Source: Daphnia pulex (taxonomy: Eukaryota; Arthropoda; Branchiopoda; Diplostraca; Daphniidae). Taken from it: DNA of 64,000 nucleotides. The notes under the pieces are model-generated. The model had not been told where the DNA came from. It ran no database searches and saw only the letters and a program-made list of their open reading frames with translations. The DNA is taken from positions 13,941,001 to 14,005,000 of the forward strand of contig NC_060026.1 in NCBI RefSeq assembly GCF_021134715.1. The letters are read 5' to 3'. The translations under genes were made by a program, and so were the position numbers. This document shows positions 10,941-23,000 of the stretch, one piece after another; position 1 is the stretch's first letter; every line of letters begins with the position of its first letter.

Positions 10941-12480
10941 AAGTAGAAAAGAAAACACATTATCAAAAATCTAACATGTGAGCTTTGTTGGTGGAATAGT
11001 TATCGTCAGTATTCACTAAAAAATTTCCACACAACAGCTGCCGATAATTGTTTAAAGAGATTTGCAAAGTAACTGAAACTGACTGTTTTGACAGCTGAAA
11101 ATTATCGAAAAGCCATCTAGCGTTAGAAAAAAGACACACTTCTTTTACGCGCAAGATAGGGCCTGACACAGACAGAGAGTTTAACGCTATTATTATTATT
11201 AGATTACTAGTAGATAATCTACGAAAATAAGCCAATTGTCCGGTACCTGGCCATAATCCGTTGGTGAGTGACTGCAGGTGTGTCACAGCAACTGAAGTGA
11301 TCCAACTCGCCAGTGAAGCAAGAAAAGTTGTGTAGCAGTACAAGAAGCGCTGAAGCAGTGAAGTTGGATTAGCGTACGTCTTGAAGATAAGGATGGAGCA
11401 GAACGTTGGTGGAAGTCCCTCTTCTGTCATGGACAAAATCCAGCATTGACTCAAGGATGTCCGTGGGGATCTTGTGTGCTATGTAAAAAAAATGTGTTAC
11501 ATTAATGAAAATCTAAAAATTTAAAAAGCATATCAATCTTTACTTTTTCTAAGAAGCACACTGAAATGTTCATGATGAAACCCAGCAATAATCAAATTAC
11601 AGCAACCAACTGCATTACTCCTCAGGTGGGGTAAATTTCCTGATGCTAAAGAAAGGGTTATGAAGTATTATTAGTATGAAGTATTATGAAGTACAGTAGC
11701 GTGGTGATAGGTGATATTGATGCTTACCTTTATCATATGAGTGATGCTTTAGTAAGGCATTTGACGTAGTGTGGTTGGTGTGGTAGCAGTAATGGGAAAA
11801 TACCTTATACCCGCACATTTATATTCACTATATGTGTGCTTCAAACATGGGTTTAAGGCTTTTGACAGCATGGGGATCTAATGGATGGAAAGTGACTGAG
11901 TGCTAGAAGTCAACTTGTTGGGATGGCTGACAGTAGCTAATATAAGCTATGCATCTAATATTTAAAATTTTAAACAAATAAGTTGGTATAACATGAAAAT
12001 AAGGAAACTAGGTAAAGTAAACCTACACAAGATACGAAGATCCATTTGGTATTTGAAATCACAGGAATATAAGTATAAATAGCAACAATTTGTTTTGTTT
12101 CGCCCATTTTTTCGTCTCGTTTCATGACATGGGGACGTAAACAACAAGTGCGATAGTGGCGACATCTAGTAATGAGTTTTGAATCTTGTGTTAGTTACAC
12201 AATCACAGTAGCATGACATTAACAGGACGGTCCATTAACGGGATATTCCAAGTCGTAACTTTCAACAAAAGTTCCTTCAAAACAAATTAAAACGTTAAAA
12301 AACGGAGATCGGGTAATGAGTCTACTTTTTTAAAGTAATAGGTAACACAATCCTTAGCTAATTATTCTTACTGCATTCTTTACTAAATGTTTTCAATAGT
12401 TTCAGGTGAAGTTTTCACGTGTACCTGGCCAACTAGGTGCTCGTGACAATAGAAATAAAATTGCCTAAAATCCAGTAATC
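10941..12480. other. Intergenic, no convincing gene
   Basis: A minus-strand frame of 163 codons (10963-11454) is present. It has no recognisable domain, no signal peptide and unremarkable composition, so it is probably chance or decayed repeat. The rest is AT-rich without visible features. Confidence 0.4.
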
Positions 12481-12495
12481 CAAAGTTCGCAAACT

Positions 12496-12903
12496 ATGTC
12501 TTCTGAAGTTAAACAATTTCTGTTGCAAGGTAGTTATTTTACCAAAATTTATCTGGTGTTCTTTCTCTGTTCTTAAAGGTTTATAATGTTCACATGAACT
12601 TTTTCTGTCAAGATTTTGTAAATCTTCAAGACATTGATGCCTTTGCCAGATCCAATTCTTTGCTACTATCTATTTTGCGGCACCACAGCAAGAAAATGCT
12701 GCCACTTAGGATTTTGTGGTAATCGCCACCTAGTTCTAATTTAGGAGGACAATGTAAGATTGATGGGTTCGATGTATTGCTTTCTGTCACTACAATATGG
12801 TTTGAAAATAATCTAAATAATTAAACATAATCTCCTTTCAGGTTAATCCCTATCCTCTGGAAACCTACAAGAGATTACTGGAATTGAAGACTGATAATTT
12901 GTG
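12496..12903 (+). CDS. Possible tiny spliced gene, unrecognised
   Basis: Three exon-like pieces follow one another. The first is an ATG segment at about 12496-12529 (MSSEVKQFLLQ) ending in a donor CAAG|GTAGTT. The second, after TTTTTCTGTCAAG at about 12614, is an open stretch reading DFVNLQDIDAFARSNSLLLS and on to LRILW. The third follows CTCCTTTCAG at about 12840 and can be read NPYPLETYKRLLELKTDNL with a stop. The first two pieces join in phase. The third joins in phase only if a different donor is used, because the obvious one (TTTTGTG|GTAATC) puts it in another frame. No family is recognised. It could be a small gene, a degraded one, or chance. Confidence 0.3.
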
Positions 12904-12924
12904 AAGGTGTAGATAAAACTGATA

Positions 12925-14384
12925 AATTAAAAGTGTATATCTGGGCTCCCTTTTTTTCTGTGGCCTGTTTCCCTAACTAACCACTAACCAGGTCAATCAC
13001 TATCACAATCACTGATAACCAGGAGAATGAGGAGGGCTCTGGTCTAACGGGGACTTGGAAGGCGGATTATCTGAGAAAAACTTTTGGAGGGTCATGAGTC
13101 TAACCGGGAATCCTGCTATGACTAATCGTTCCCTAGCAAAACTGGCCTCGTACTCTTCTCTCTTCTTCACCGGCCAGGTAATCTCCCTGGTCGCAGACAA
13201 TCAAGGCAGTATCAGATAATGTTTTCAGGGTTAACTCTTGAAAACAATTAAGTGACGTTAATTTGTCTTTTCAAAGAGCATTTCCATTGATGCTGAAGAT
13301 TAATTCATTTTATTTTGATTCTAGGTGTTGTTTATGTTCGCGTAGTTGCTGTCCGCTGTGGTTCGTTGTTGCAGCCTATGCTGGTGAAAGCTCTTATTGC
13401 ATGAAGTGAAACTGGCTGTTCCTTGGACCTTGGTCCTGCTGTCATGTTATGGAAATTGCATAATTATTTTGTTAAATTGTCCTTGTGTCTTAGTGTACCG
13501 CTTATGTGTTAAGAAGGAACAAAAGCAGATATGGGGATTTTTATGTCAAACAAGTAATAAACATGTTTTCGGGATTGGGAAAGGAAAGTGGAGGATGTTG
13601 GAGGGCCGGAGGGGGGAGGACATTTCAAGTATTGACAAAAAAACAGTTAATTTACAACCCAAAACATATCTCTACGAATTAATCTCCAAACCCGACAAAC
13701 TTATACCTTCCAATTCTTCAAACCCCACAAACATGCACCTACCAACCCTCAAATTTATACCCTAAACAAAATAAACCAATGTTAAACCTGAACGATGTAA
13801 TATCTGTAATAAATAAAAATAAATATATTGTTTGAACCAATTTTTATTTTCTTTTTGAAATGTTCAAAAATTTTAATAAACAGAGCGTCCGGTCCAAGAC
13901 GGTTTACTACTGCACGAGTTTAAACGCAACCCGCCACCACCGCTGCGGCAATGAGACAAAAAGCGATGGATTAGTTTTGCGGAAATCTGCATCGTCTTTG
14001 TAACTTGACTGACGGAGATTTCCACAAAAAATAAACCATGGCTATTTGTTTCATTGGGTAGTGGGTTGCATTGTTTTAACTCGCACATGCTATTATAGGA
14101 CATGTCTACGGCCCCCAGAGATAAGTATCTGGACCGAGAAGAAGAGAGAAGTACGAGGCAAGTTTTTCCGGGGAGATGTAGTCATACTAGGCTTCCGGGT
14201 TAGACTCATGACCCTCCAAAAGTTTTCATCGGATCATGCGCCTTCCAAGTCCCCGTTCGACCAGAGCCCTCCCCTCCTCCTGGTTTCACAGCGGGTGAGT
14301 GACCACCGGCGGGCGTTGGTTAGTGGTTAGTTAGGGAAACAGGGCTACAGAAAAGAAGGGAGCCCAGATATGCACTTGTAATTA
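12925..14384. mobile_element. ~1.45-kb element with long (~255 bp) inverted terminal arms
   Basis: The left arm (about 12925-13180) and right arm (about 14130-14384) are inverted copies, roughly 75-80% alike by eye. They share 'atatctgggctccc', 'ggttagtggttagttaggga', 'gactcatgaccctccaaaag' and 'cgccttccaagtccccgtt'. Both arms, read toward the outer ends, contain a similar short frame (VRLMTLQKF, then S-D-x-x-P-S-K-S-P-x-D-Q-S-P-P). The ~0.95-kb interior has a 122-codon plus-strand frame of no recognised type and no transposase. Best read as a non-autonomous, long-inverted-repeat DNA element or two head-to-head copies of one repeat. Confidence 0.65.
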
Positions 14385-14585
14385 TTTAATCTAACTACAC
14401 AATTTATCAGTCTTGGATTACAGCATTCTCTCGTTGGTTTTCAGTTTCACCAATGGAGTCCATGATCAGTAGCGAAGGATTACCCTGTAAGCAGAATGAA
14501 CATTTATTTGGGTGACAATAATTTTCAATAAGATTGTAGCGACAAAAAGCAATACCTCCAATCAAGAGGGCCTGTGTAAGGAACT

Positions 14586-15445
14586 AAATAGGGAGATTCA
14601 AGGGTAGCAGCCATTGGGTTAGCAAACAAGGGACCTTGTTGACTTTCTTGAAAGAACATTACTTTTCATAAAGTTTGTCATGCAAATTTAGGAACCTGAA
14701 GGTTAGAACCGGTAATTGAATCATGACACATCGCGAACAGCCAAAAATCTATAGGGTAAAACTCCGTGCTGTGTTGAGAGCAGGGTTAGGTAGGTAGTAG
14801 AAGCCGGTTGGGTAGTCGAATGATGCTGGCCGCCTAAATGATTTTCATGTAGGCCGCATCTTCTCGGTCATTACCTAAATGACTAAATCAATAAACAAAA
14901 TGTAAACAAAATTTAAATTCAGTTACATGACAATGAAGTTACACAGGTAACACCAATCAGCTTTCCTAAGCAATTCAGAAGATGGAATGAGTCAAGTTCG
15001 ATGACAAAATGAATGATCCGCGTTGAACGTGTGGTCATTGCCTTATTTTGGAGGGATAACCAGATGCCCCACATTTGATCTTATAGGCAACATCTAAATA
15101 AGAAATCAAACAATCGTTAAAATTGCTATTAGTATGACAACTTCTCTAAATTCAATGTAAACACAACTCACAATATTTAGCCTCTTTTTTTGTTTTTGAC
15201 AAATAGGGAGATTCAAGGGTAGCAGCCAATGGGTTAGCAAACAAGGAATCTTGTCGACTGTAAGTCCTTTTTCTTGAAAGGACATAACTTCTCAAAAGTC
15301 TGTCACGCCAAATTTAGAAACCTGTAAATAAAACAAAAATTCACATTAGACTGCAATTAATAAAGTTCAGTAACATGAAAAGTGAACTTACACATGAAAC
15401 CACCTATCAGTTATCCGAGATTCTCTAGAAGATGGAATGAGAGAT
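14586..15445. repeat. Diverged direct duplication, ~0.25-0.4 kb unit
   Basis: 14586-14700 and 15201-15325 share 'aaatagggagattcaagggt' and continue alike to 'aaatttag.aacctg'. A second block, 14921-15000 and 15364-15444, shares 'agttacatga'/'agtaacatga', then 'acaccaatcag'/'accacctatcag' and 'gaagatggaatgag'. The offset between copies falls from about 615 to about 445 bases, so indels separate the blocks. No coding content. Confidence 0.7.
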
Positions 15446-15893
15446 TGATCCATTCTGGAGTCAGTTATCTAGCATAGAATCTGTTCAATAGAAACAGCTG
15501 ATAATTAAGATTAATCCTAATGAAACATGAAAATAATATGTGTTTTAGCATGAAATAAAGCTAGCGTTGGTTTTTACCTGTATCATTTCGATGACACATT
15601 CGGTAAAATACAATGAATTTGAACAAAATTGTTGACGTTAGGGTGCACGACCTTCACGTTTCCTCTGACTGTGAGTTGATGAAAAACATTAAGATTATCC
15701 AATATATACACGGAATAGAACAAATCACCACATCACCGACAAGTAACAGACGAAATCACTCGAGCTAACCAATGAAATCATTGGTAATTTTCGAAACTAG
15801 CCTAACGTTGACTGTTGGCTCAGATGAAATGATTTCCCTAGATTACAAACGGTATTTTTTTTTTTAGTTTGAGTAGACTGAGACCTGAGTTCT

Positions 15894-16363
15894 CTTATGG
15901 CATAGCCTACTTTATTATAGGAAGCCCAACGGTTTGGGCTTTTTTTGGAAGCCAATTTGGGTTCCCTTCCTCTTATTTGGCTCCGCCCTAAGTGGACCCA
16001 CGGGAGCCAATTTATCGTCTAGTGGCGATATTTGAAAACATGGATTTGTTTACGTTTTTATCGATATGATTTCATTTGTGAAGGAATGGAATCAGATTGA
16101 AAGATGGAGGTGTTTGTGAGTTTGTTTTGTTTTGTTTTCACCCCGGTTCTGTAGCAAGTTCGTTTGAGAAGTAATCCCCATATTAGAAAGTAGGAGAGAG
16201 AGAAGTAGGAGGTGTCATTATTTCGCTCACCAGATGGCCCCCCTGGGTCCACTTGGAGGATGCTAAATCGGAGGAAAGGTGAGCAAAGTAGGCTTCACTT
16301 TTCCAACACGCGAGAGATATCCTTCCTTTGGGCTTCCTATAATAAAGTAGGCTATGCTTATGG
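15894..16363. mobile_element. 456-bp MITE with 28-bp perfect TIRs and 7-bp target duplication
   Basis: The element is 15901-16356. Its ends are perfect 28-bp inverted repeats (15901-15928, beginning catagcctactttattata; 16329-16356). They are bounded on both sides by the same 7 bases, cttatgg (15894-15900 and 16357-16363), a target-site duplication. The interior lacks a transposase; a 64-codon frame inside is not meaningful. Perfect ends and an intact duplication suggest a fairly recent insertion of a non-autonomous cut-and-paste element. The superfamily is not assigned. Confidence 0.88.
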
Positions 16364-17081
16364 CAGCCAACTAGCGTCCCGTCCCGACCCTTGTCCTGGA
16401 AAGAAGGCCAGTGGAACCCTCTACCCTCCTTCTCCTTTTCTCACGCGTAACCAATACCCTCGCGCCACCTGTTGACATATTTTTTGGCCCACCCCACCGC
16501 CACCTATTTTCAATCGTTACAAAAAAAGCTATTCCCTTCCTCCTTTAAACATGTGACGTCGTTTGCATAAAAGCCTAGTTATAGCGTTATAACTGATAAA
16601 AAGTACTGAAGAATGGCCGACCTGCCATTGAAAACCAATTTTATTATTCGTCTGCATATTCATATGCCGGTCGTGTATCATTGCGATTACGAACAGGAAA
16701 AGAGAAAGAAACAATATGCAAATCAATTTGGCCATTTGAACATCAAGAAAACATACACGACTTATTAGTGTTCCATCCGGAGTAGTATATGAGAGATACA
16801 TGAATCTTTCGAGCAATCTTATCCTATTATATCAATCATAAGATTAACCATCACAGTTCACAGAGTAAGGGCAATATAAATAGTTCGAATGTCGAATGTA
16901 ATTTAAAATATTTTACAATTACACGTAAATATGTACAGGCAATAAATGAAAACGTATCATGTTTGGAGCATGTGATATTGAAGGAAAAGGAGACGATTTT
17001 TAAAATTGAGAGATTAGAATTGGTCAATATTTTGTCTATACCCGACATCCGGTTCGCGCCTCATAGTACTTCCAACGGAAG
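16364..17081 (-). other. Intergenic / likely 3' UTR of the Sidestep-like gene
   Basis: No coding region. On the minus strand the first AATAAA after the Sidestep-like stop codon corresponds to 16640-16645, about 440 bases downstream, and may be the poly(A) signal. The 95-codon minus frame at 16529-16816 shows no recognisable protein. Confidence 0.35.
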
Positions 17082-20000
17082 TCAAATGGAAGTTTCAGGA
17101 ATTTCATTCTGTCGGTGCGGCGTTTTGATGGTGACGACCTCGATGGCGTTGGCACCAACAGCCGCCGACGAAATGTAATGAGGCGATGGATGATGATGGC
17201 CATTATTAGACGAGAAGGTGCGGTCGGTGGTCATCCGTGGCTGCTGGCCCACTGCGGAATTGTTATTCCGGTGATTCCATTGTGTGGCTAATTCTGGTCG
17301 ATGCGCCAGTTGCTGTTCCTGCGCTGTTTATTGGGCACAATGTAATTGAAATTTAATTCCGTATCGACTGGATGGATGGACAATAGATTTCCCAACAATT
17401 ACCGGAATGGCCGTTGATGAGAATGTCGGGATTCATGTCCGGGTCGGTTTGATGGTGATGACTGGTCGATTTCACGGCGATTTTGTCTTCTCGGATGTTG
17501 TTGCTGCCGTGCGGATGTTGACGGGTCGGATGGTTTTGATGACTTTGTTGATGGCGAAATCTGGCCGTCAAACCGATGGCGATGCAAATCATCAGGACCG
17601 AGGCGGAGACGCCGCTGGCGATGCCCAGGACCGATCCCAGATCCGTCGTTTCCATTATGACTGGAATAAACAACAAAATGGAAACATGACGAAACCGGAA
17701 TGAATTGGTGATGAGAAGCATCAAGGAAAGGGAGTCTCCGTTTTTGGTTGTGAATTCCTCCAGCCCGGTGACATTTTGAAAAGGGATGAAACAAACTGGT
17801 CCGGATGAGAACTGAATGGCGGATGCGCTCCACAAAAGAAGTTGTAGGGAGTCTCATGGGAAATCTTAAAAGGTAAAGTTTCCCTCCAGCAGCTGAGAAT
17901 ATTGTAGAGGACGTCTGAACTAAAGAACCTTAACAGCAGCAAATGGCACTTTCAGGTTGTTGAAAGTGCCGCCCCTATTCCAAAGTGCTGCTGGGCTGAA
18001 TTGGCTGATGCCTCCCGACGTCCATCTCATCTCGTGCAAGTCACCGACGACGGTGGAGGCGGCAGAAACCGCAATATGTATGGAAGGAAACCCCCGGCGG
18101 AATTACTCCGGCAAAGGCATTTGATCATGTTTCATCATGCAACACAGTCAAAGACAAGTTGAGTTGGCACTTTGCCACTCAACTCTTTTCCAGCCTCGCC
18201 CAACTTGAGCTGTCAAACTTACGAGTCCAAGAAAGTCAGCCGGAATGACTGCGGGCGGAAGCGGGAAAGGCAACTATATAAATATTGAAGTTTCGGTTCG
18301 CAGAAATCTGCTGGGGGTCGTGATCGATATCATTTGGGAGCGCTAATCTGCCAAATAACGGCCAAATGTTTAATTGTTTTGATTGTTTCATTCACCTGTT
18401 TGTTTGTCGGCGATTTTGATGGTGTACGCCTCCAACGGGACGAGGGCGGACCTGCCGCGCGGATTGAACGCCGAGACTTGGATGAAAAGTTTGAGACCGG
18501 ACTCCAAGTTGCCGACCCGCAGATGCGGATAGCGTCCGGATTTGTTGTAGAGGAGAACGGCCGATTGCGTGTCGAAGATTTCGAACTGAAATTGTTGCGA
18601 CTGGCCGCCGTCGAATCCCGGCCGACACCAAACTTCGATGGCGTCGGCCGTTTGGTTGACGACCGAGCAGTTGGTCGGCGGATCGGGTCGCACTCCGAGG
18701 AAGATGCGGTAGACGCAAGGATCGCGCTGTTCGCCAATGTCGTTGCGGGCCCAGCAGAGGAGACTCCCGTAGTCCCGGTCCGATTGCGGCGAATAGGAGA
18801 AGACGCTGCCCTGCTGCACCACCTCGCCACCACCTTCCTGCAATTGGCGTAGAATTTTATACGTTTGATTTAAATGTGTTTGACATCAAGTTTAATGGCA
18901 TAGAAAAAACAATGTCCAATTTAATAGATAAAGATATAGTCACATGGGATTAGGCAAAATATGTTTTTCTTCTTCCGGATTGTTCACGCACCACTTGCTT
19001 TCAGGGAAATTGGTTTCAGCTTTGAAAATATAAATTTTATGGGCGGATGGAAATGGCTGGAACAAGAAAAATAAATCAACTGACTGCTGACCGGAACACC
19101 CGAAAATGATTGAAATGGACTTTGTTTGCCCGTCTCTTTTCCCATCAATAAATCTCGATACAAAAATGTCCGTCTGATATTCTCCTCCCCTTCATCGGGT
19201 GCGGTCGCTTGGCTGAATGAATAAGTTGGATGAAGAATCAGTGGACGCTCCTTGGGGAGCATTGGGACGATGTAATAACGTGATGGTCAGGAAAGGGATC
19301 AACAAATCCCAGCGCTGTACAGAGTCTCTTCAGATGAGATTTCGGACGTCGCTGCTCAATGTGCGGCCTCGGTCATAGAAAAAGACGGACGACGAGGCCA
19401 GCCACATTTCCGGCTGCGCATTTACGTGACTGGGATAATGTCGAAAGGGTTGCCGGATATTGGTGGGGGGAGTGTGGCGGATTGCGAATGTAAATGCGAT
19501 TGAAGGTTTTGACACAAGTCCATCCGGGCCACTGTGATCCGTCGCGGCCTCTTTTCGTCTTTTGTTGTTGCCCCACGCCCATCAGCCGCTCGTTCGTTCG
19601 TTCGTTGGTTCCGTCATGAAGAAATCGAAATGCGACAAACGCGGGAATCAATAAAATGGAAACTCATTTCGGTGATGGATAGACGCGCCGATGGCAATCG
19701 AAACGCGTTCCAGTGGATGGATTTCCATTATGCAAATCGACACGAGCGAATCAATTCACATCGCGAGAAATTGACGACGGCAAATTGGGCGCCATTTTTC
19801 AATCACTTTCAAAAACCGATGAGAAGAGCGATGGGAACGAGAACAACTTCCAGAATCAAATGGGAATTTTAGTATTTTGATCGATCAATGGATGTGGCGG
19901 AATCTTCGACGCCTCCCCCCTGTACTTTCTCCAATTGGAATTGTTTCCATCCGATCGATAATTCCCCGCCACATTTTTAAATTGCCATAGAAAATTTCAA

Positions 20001-23000
20001 AATGAAATTCTGCGAGAAATTGACGTACCACCTCGGTGTGGGTGTTGATCAGTTGCGTCATAAGTGTCGGATTGACGGTCAATTCGGTCATCTCGGACGA
20101 CGACGACGACGTGTTAAACGCCCATCGGTGCGAATTCGCCTGTCGTTCACAATTGAAAAAGTCATTTTTTAAAAATAATTTCATTCGTGTAGATTTGAAA
20201 TATCCAATAATTTATTTACCGGCGGAATGGCGTCAGTTTGGCATCGGACGACGGCCGTCTCCTGTTTGGCCACCCCGTAGAGAAATTTCTGATTGGGCCG
20301 GCAGATCGGCTGATCTGCAATTTGACAATCGATCAATAAAAGAGAGGCGATTGAATTTGATCGGGTGCTACCACTTACACATGACGCGAAGTTGGACGGT
20401 GTTGCTGAGTCCGGTGCCTTCAGTGTTGATGGCCGTGCAGGAGTAGCGGCCGGAATGCAAACGAGAGACACGCCGGATGACTAAACTTTGCTCCACCATG
20501 AGGACCCCGGCGGATGAATTTTCACGTACATTTTGACCCTGTCGGATTCATTAGTAGAGATAACATAACATTTTACATTTTACGAAAAACTAATTCATTT
20601 GCTAATCTAGTAATCTAAATCATCATTTCAATTAAAAGTGACAAAAGAAAAAAAATTTTTTAGACTCAACTCAGATTCCTTGCACTTTTCGACTATTTTT
20701 TTAACGACAAGAAATTCAAAGTTCACGCGGTACAAAAGACGCAGTATAAAAGGTAACATCCAATTAAAATCGATTTTAATGGAATGGCGAAACTGAGGTA
20801 CTCCCAGTGCATTGCATCGCTTTCATTATTATCCCAACTAGAACCCAACCAAATAATAAAAATAAGAAAGAAAAACATCTCCGTTGTTTGTTGTACACGG
20901 AAAAGGAGCGACTCGATTCGAATAATAACAAGATCCTTTTGCGGTTCAGCGGAACAGAAAAGGAGAAACAAAATTTCCAATTTCCTTTGAATGGCAAAAT
21001 CTTTTCATTCGAATGTCGGCGCCTATTTTTCACGTTTTCCTTTTGCCACCAGCAACAAGCAACTCGAGAGGATCGATACGTTTTAATAGGGGCGCCAATA
21101 AAAAATAACAACCGCCGCGATGAATATGCAAAAGAAAAACGAGGAAGAATTCATCCACTCACCTCGTGAGTCCACAGGATCCGGTGCGGCGGCGGATTGC
21201 AGCGAATGCGACACTCGAAATAGACGTCGTTGCCCTCGACAATTGAATCCGGTTTCAAGTTGCGGCCCAGTTCCAGTTCCGTCGTCGGAGCAACTGACAT
21301 TTGACACGGGGGGAAACAAAAGAATTTTGAAATCGCCAATTTGCATTTTTAGTCGGAAAAAAGGGGAAAAAAAAACGCAATCCGGTTATTAAAGGATTGA
21401 CAATCGTCACCCGGAAGATTAATCGGATGAAAGAGACTCCAAACCTCAAAACGGAAGAAAACGAAAGAAGAAAAAAATCCGCCGGGAAAAAGAAAAGAAG
21501 AAAAAAAGGAAATTCCGACGCCGAAAGGATCGTCCTAATTGGAGTGCTGCTGCTTTTTGCTTCCGCCGCAAGAGAATCCGAGCCAAAAGATGAAATAAAA
21601 AAGACCGTCGTCGTCGACTGTGAAGACGCGACGTGATGCGCCGTCGACGGTTGAGCCGCCGCTGTGCTGTGAGTGGGGAGACGACGACGCCGAGAGCCAA
21701 TCACACGCGCATTACCCACAGACACACACAGCAGAGACACAGAGACACGGGACAATATACAAAGGCTCAACTCGAAATGTAATAGAGAACATGGCAGCAT
21801 CCAGTCAATGCGGGAGCCAAGGAGCGGCGGAGGCAGTGCCGGAGGGCCTTGCCCGTCATCAGAGACGCCTCGCTTATTATCGACGTCGACATCATCAGCT
21901 GACGGAAGGCATCAGATTTTTATCCATTAAGGCAATTCTTTTTTGAAAAGTAGATGCCATTCCATCCAGCGGTTGGGATTGGAGGTGAAAATGTTTTGGT
22001 TTCTGCCACGGGAATTCTTTCGTTCATTTTCTTGATCAATGGCATTTGATCGCATTTGATTAAAACGGGACCGACGGAAGTTTAATCGTCCGTTTGTCGC
22101 AGCAGATGTCGCCATGCCGACGCTGCGACACTCTGCAGAGTTGCAGAAGATTTTTTCTTTTTCATCCGCTGTGAAATCTTTAGGAAACGGCGGGATTCCG
22201 GTGACGCACGACCGATCCGATTTTTTTGGACGCCGCCACCCTCGTCCTCGAACAGAAAATCCTCGTCGTCCCATTTTGTTTGTCTGTTTGTTCTATTTTT
22301 TCCTACTTTGTCATCGTCTCTTGTTTTGTTTGTCACCCAAAACTAAACGAATAAAATGGGAAAGACGAGAGGATATGCCAGTCCTTGGCGCTCCTTTTTG
22401 TTTATCGATCCATCAAGTACGTGAGAAACACAACGCCATTTGGCTGTTTGTTGTTGCAATAAATGTCGTCGTCGCCCCACCAGTTTCTTTCAATTCATTT
22501 TCTTCTCCTTTTTTCCTCCTTTTCTTTTTCGGTTTGTCGAGGCTTCACTTTGGTGGTCGTGTGAAAGAGACTGGCAGATTGACGTTTTTGTTGGCAGGAG
22601 CAATCGAATCACACGACGACGACTGGCTCCTCATTTCCTCCGCCTTCCGGCCGACCCTCGCCAATTTCCCGATTTCTTGCAACCTATAACGTCCGTTCAT
22701 CCAATCGATCCAGTCGCAATTACATAACGACAGACACGTACCAGCATCGAGTCATTTACACATTTGGAAACGAGCGGCAGCAAATAATTCGTTAATCCCT
22801 GGCAACTTTGATCAGCATCAGGATCGGATTTATCTCGTCCTGCTGCTGGCCATTCCATTTGGGCGCATAATTCGTTTTTAAATGACTCGACGGACGGCGG
22901 ACGTGGAATTAGCGTCAAAACGCCGACGCAGCTCATAAAGATAAGACGATCCTTCCAACACGGAACAAAAAAGGTATTAGTATCGGAATTTGCCCTGCGC

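Noticed and set aside
10963-11454. 163-codon minus-strand ORF as a gene
   Set aside because: No domain, signal peptide, splice context or recognisable composition; it lies in a repeat-rich interval.
18334-18852. 172-codon plus-strand ORF
   Set aside because: It is the antisense shadow of the FN3-coding exon of the Sidestep-like gene.
22082-22689. Overlapping ORFs on both strands (up to 191 codons) inside Sidestep-like intron 7
   Set aside because: Low-complexity Phe/Ser- or Arg/Lys-rich translations, no splice-consistent or family signal.
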